Shown in pieces: positions 21,501 to 22,365 of a stretch of 22,365 nt of DNA. The DNA is from Ettlia oleoabundans (taxonomy: Eukaryota; Chlorophyta; Chlorophyceae; Chlamydomonadales). The translations under genes were made by a program, and so were the position numbers. The stretch spans positions 6,424 to 28,788 of the forward strand of contig JAAMXP010000300.1 in NCBI GenBank assembly GCA_019693395.1. The letters run 5' to 3'. How positions within the stretch are numbered: the first letter of the stretch is position 1; each line of letters opens with the position of its first letter. The notes below the pieces were generated by a model that ran no database searches, had not been told where the DNA came from, and was given only the letters and a program-made list of their open reading frames with translations.

Positions 21501-22333
21501 TTACGCCTCCTTGGATGCCACCGAGGCCATGCGCATGGCGCGCTTCTTGGCCAGCGACTCTGAGCGGCGCTCACGCTGCTCCTTGAGGCGCTGCACCAGC
21601 AGCTTGTGGTAGTCAGCCGCCTCCGCCTTCTTGCGAGAAATGCGCTCCTTCTTAAGGGCGGCCCGCCGGCGCTTGCGCTGCAGCACCTGGGGCGTCACCA
21701 GGCGCTGGATCTTGGGGCACTTGATGGTGGTCTTGCCGTTCTGCAGGGAAGAGACAGGCAAAAGAAGGGGTTACGATACGGTAGTAGCTCATCTACTGGT
21801 CTACGGATTAGATCAGAAGCTTGGTTCCATTGGCTGCCGGTTAGCGTGGAGGAATCACAACCGCCGCAGCGCATGCCGGCACCAGCACAGTGGGTGAGAG
21901 CTCCGCGCCACTGCTAGCTGCGCATGGGGCATGCATCACGGTGCTTTCATGATGCCCCTGGCCCAAACTGCTGGCCAGGCCGGGCCCCGTGAGACCGTGA
22001 AGAATTTCCCCCCGTGTGCCCCCGCTAGGTAGCCACCCCGCTCAGCCGTCCCGTGCTGCCGACGCCAGCCCGCTACCCTGCTGCAGGCGCCACAACCTGC
22101 TGCACTCATATCGTGTCCGCTGCTGCGCCAGTGCGGGCTTGAGTGATTGGCAGCTTCCCCACTCCCTCAGTGCCTGTTGCTCACCTTCTCCACCTTCTTG
22201 CCGTAGATCTTGACGTAGTGGCGCACGTCGTCGTCCTTGGTAAGGTTGAACATCTTGCGGATCTTGGAGGCACGCTTGGGGCCGCGCTGGCGGGGCTTCT
22301 CCTCGTCAGTCAGACCCGGCAGCTCAGCCTCGC
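21501..22333 (-). CDS. RPS6: 40S ribosomal protein S6 (eS6), 3' end
   Basis: C-terminal part of eS6, a structural protein of the cytosolic 40S subunit whose tail is phosphorylated downstream of TOR/S6 kinase in eukaryotes. Two exons are visible: 22185-22333 and 21501-21740, stop TAA at 21501-21503, joined in phase 0 over a 444-nt GT-AG intron. The first encodes ELPGLTD, then [20 protein letters not shown]; the second encodes [20 protein letters not shown], then a long basic helix. Both blocks are near-identical to the eS6 family. The tail holds several serines (RRSES, MASVAS) but is plainer than the animal RRRLSSLRAS tail. The 5' exons lie off the right edge. The upstream intron starts at 22334 in a TG repeat. 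Confidence 0.95.
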
Positions 22334-22334
22334 C

Positions 22335-22352
22335 TGTGTGTGTGTGTGTGTG
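22335..22352. repeat. (TG)n microsatellite
   Basis: Nine TG units directly beside the acceptor of the RPS6 exon that starts at 22333. On the minus strand it reads (CA)n, in place of the usual polypyrimidine tract. Confidence 0.85.
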
Positions 22353-22365
22353 GGCGGCGGGGGGG

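Overview
This window is nuclear DNA from a green alga (Chlorophyta). Every gene is split into many short exons with GT-AG introns and strong TGCAG acceptors. Candidate TGTAA polyadenylation signals lie downstream of the stops of SRP72, RPS6 and the element ORF. One protein carries a bipartite plastid-lumen presequence, two others look plastid-targeted, and cytosolic SRP and 40S ribosome genes are present. I cannot name the species from sequence alone. All gene models below were spliced by hand, checking reading phase across each junction and similarity to remembered protein families; no search was run.

Layout. (1) 261-719, +: last two exons of a Pro-X carboxypeptidase-type serine peptidase (family S28), cut by the left edge. 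(2) 1066-6819, -: complete 17-exon SRP72, 670 aa, convergent with the peptidase. (3) 6820-8088: intergenic, with an isolated TATA box. (4) 8089-10509: a 2.4-kb DNA transposon bounded by 62-bp terminal inverted repeats (60 of 62 identical) and an imperfect 9-bp direct repeat. Its minus-strand ORF is broken by stops and frame changes, and I do not recognise its family. (5) 10613-12827, +: complete 8-exon thioredoxin/AhpC-like protein with a CxxC motif and an 18-nt microexon, starting 104 bp from the transposon end. (6) 13314-18636, -: complete 14-exon diverged homologue of the F1 ATP synthase alpha subunit, 732 aa. It keeps the Walker A motif and the arginine-finger motif but has lost the Walker B aspartate. 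(7) 19200-21096, +: complete 8-exon lumenal TPR protein with a twin-arginine signal built across a splice junction and one GC-AG intron. (8) 21501-22333, -: last two exons of 40S ribosomal protein RPS6, cut by the right edge.

The genes are not an operon or cluster in a functional sense. SRP72 and RPS6 belong to cytosolic protein synthesis and targeting; the thioredoxin-like, F1-alpha-like and TPR proteins are probably plastid proteins. The F1-alpha-like and TPR genes are divergent and share a 563-bp promoter region. The most interesting items are the unrecognised inverted-repeat element and the altered F1-alpha paralogue.
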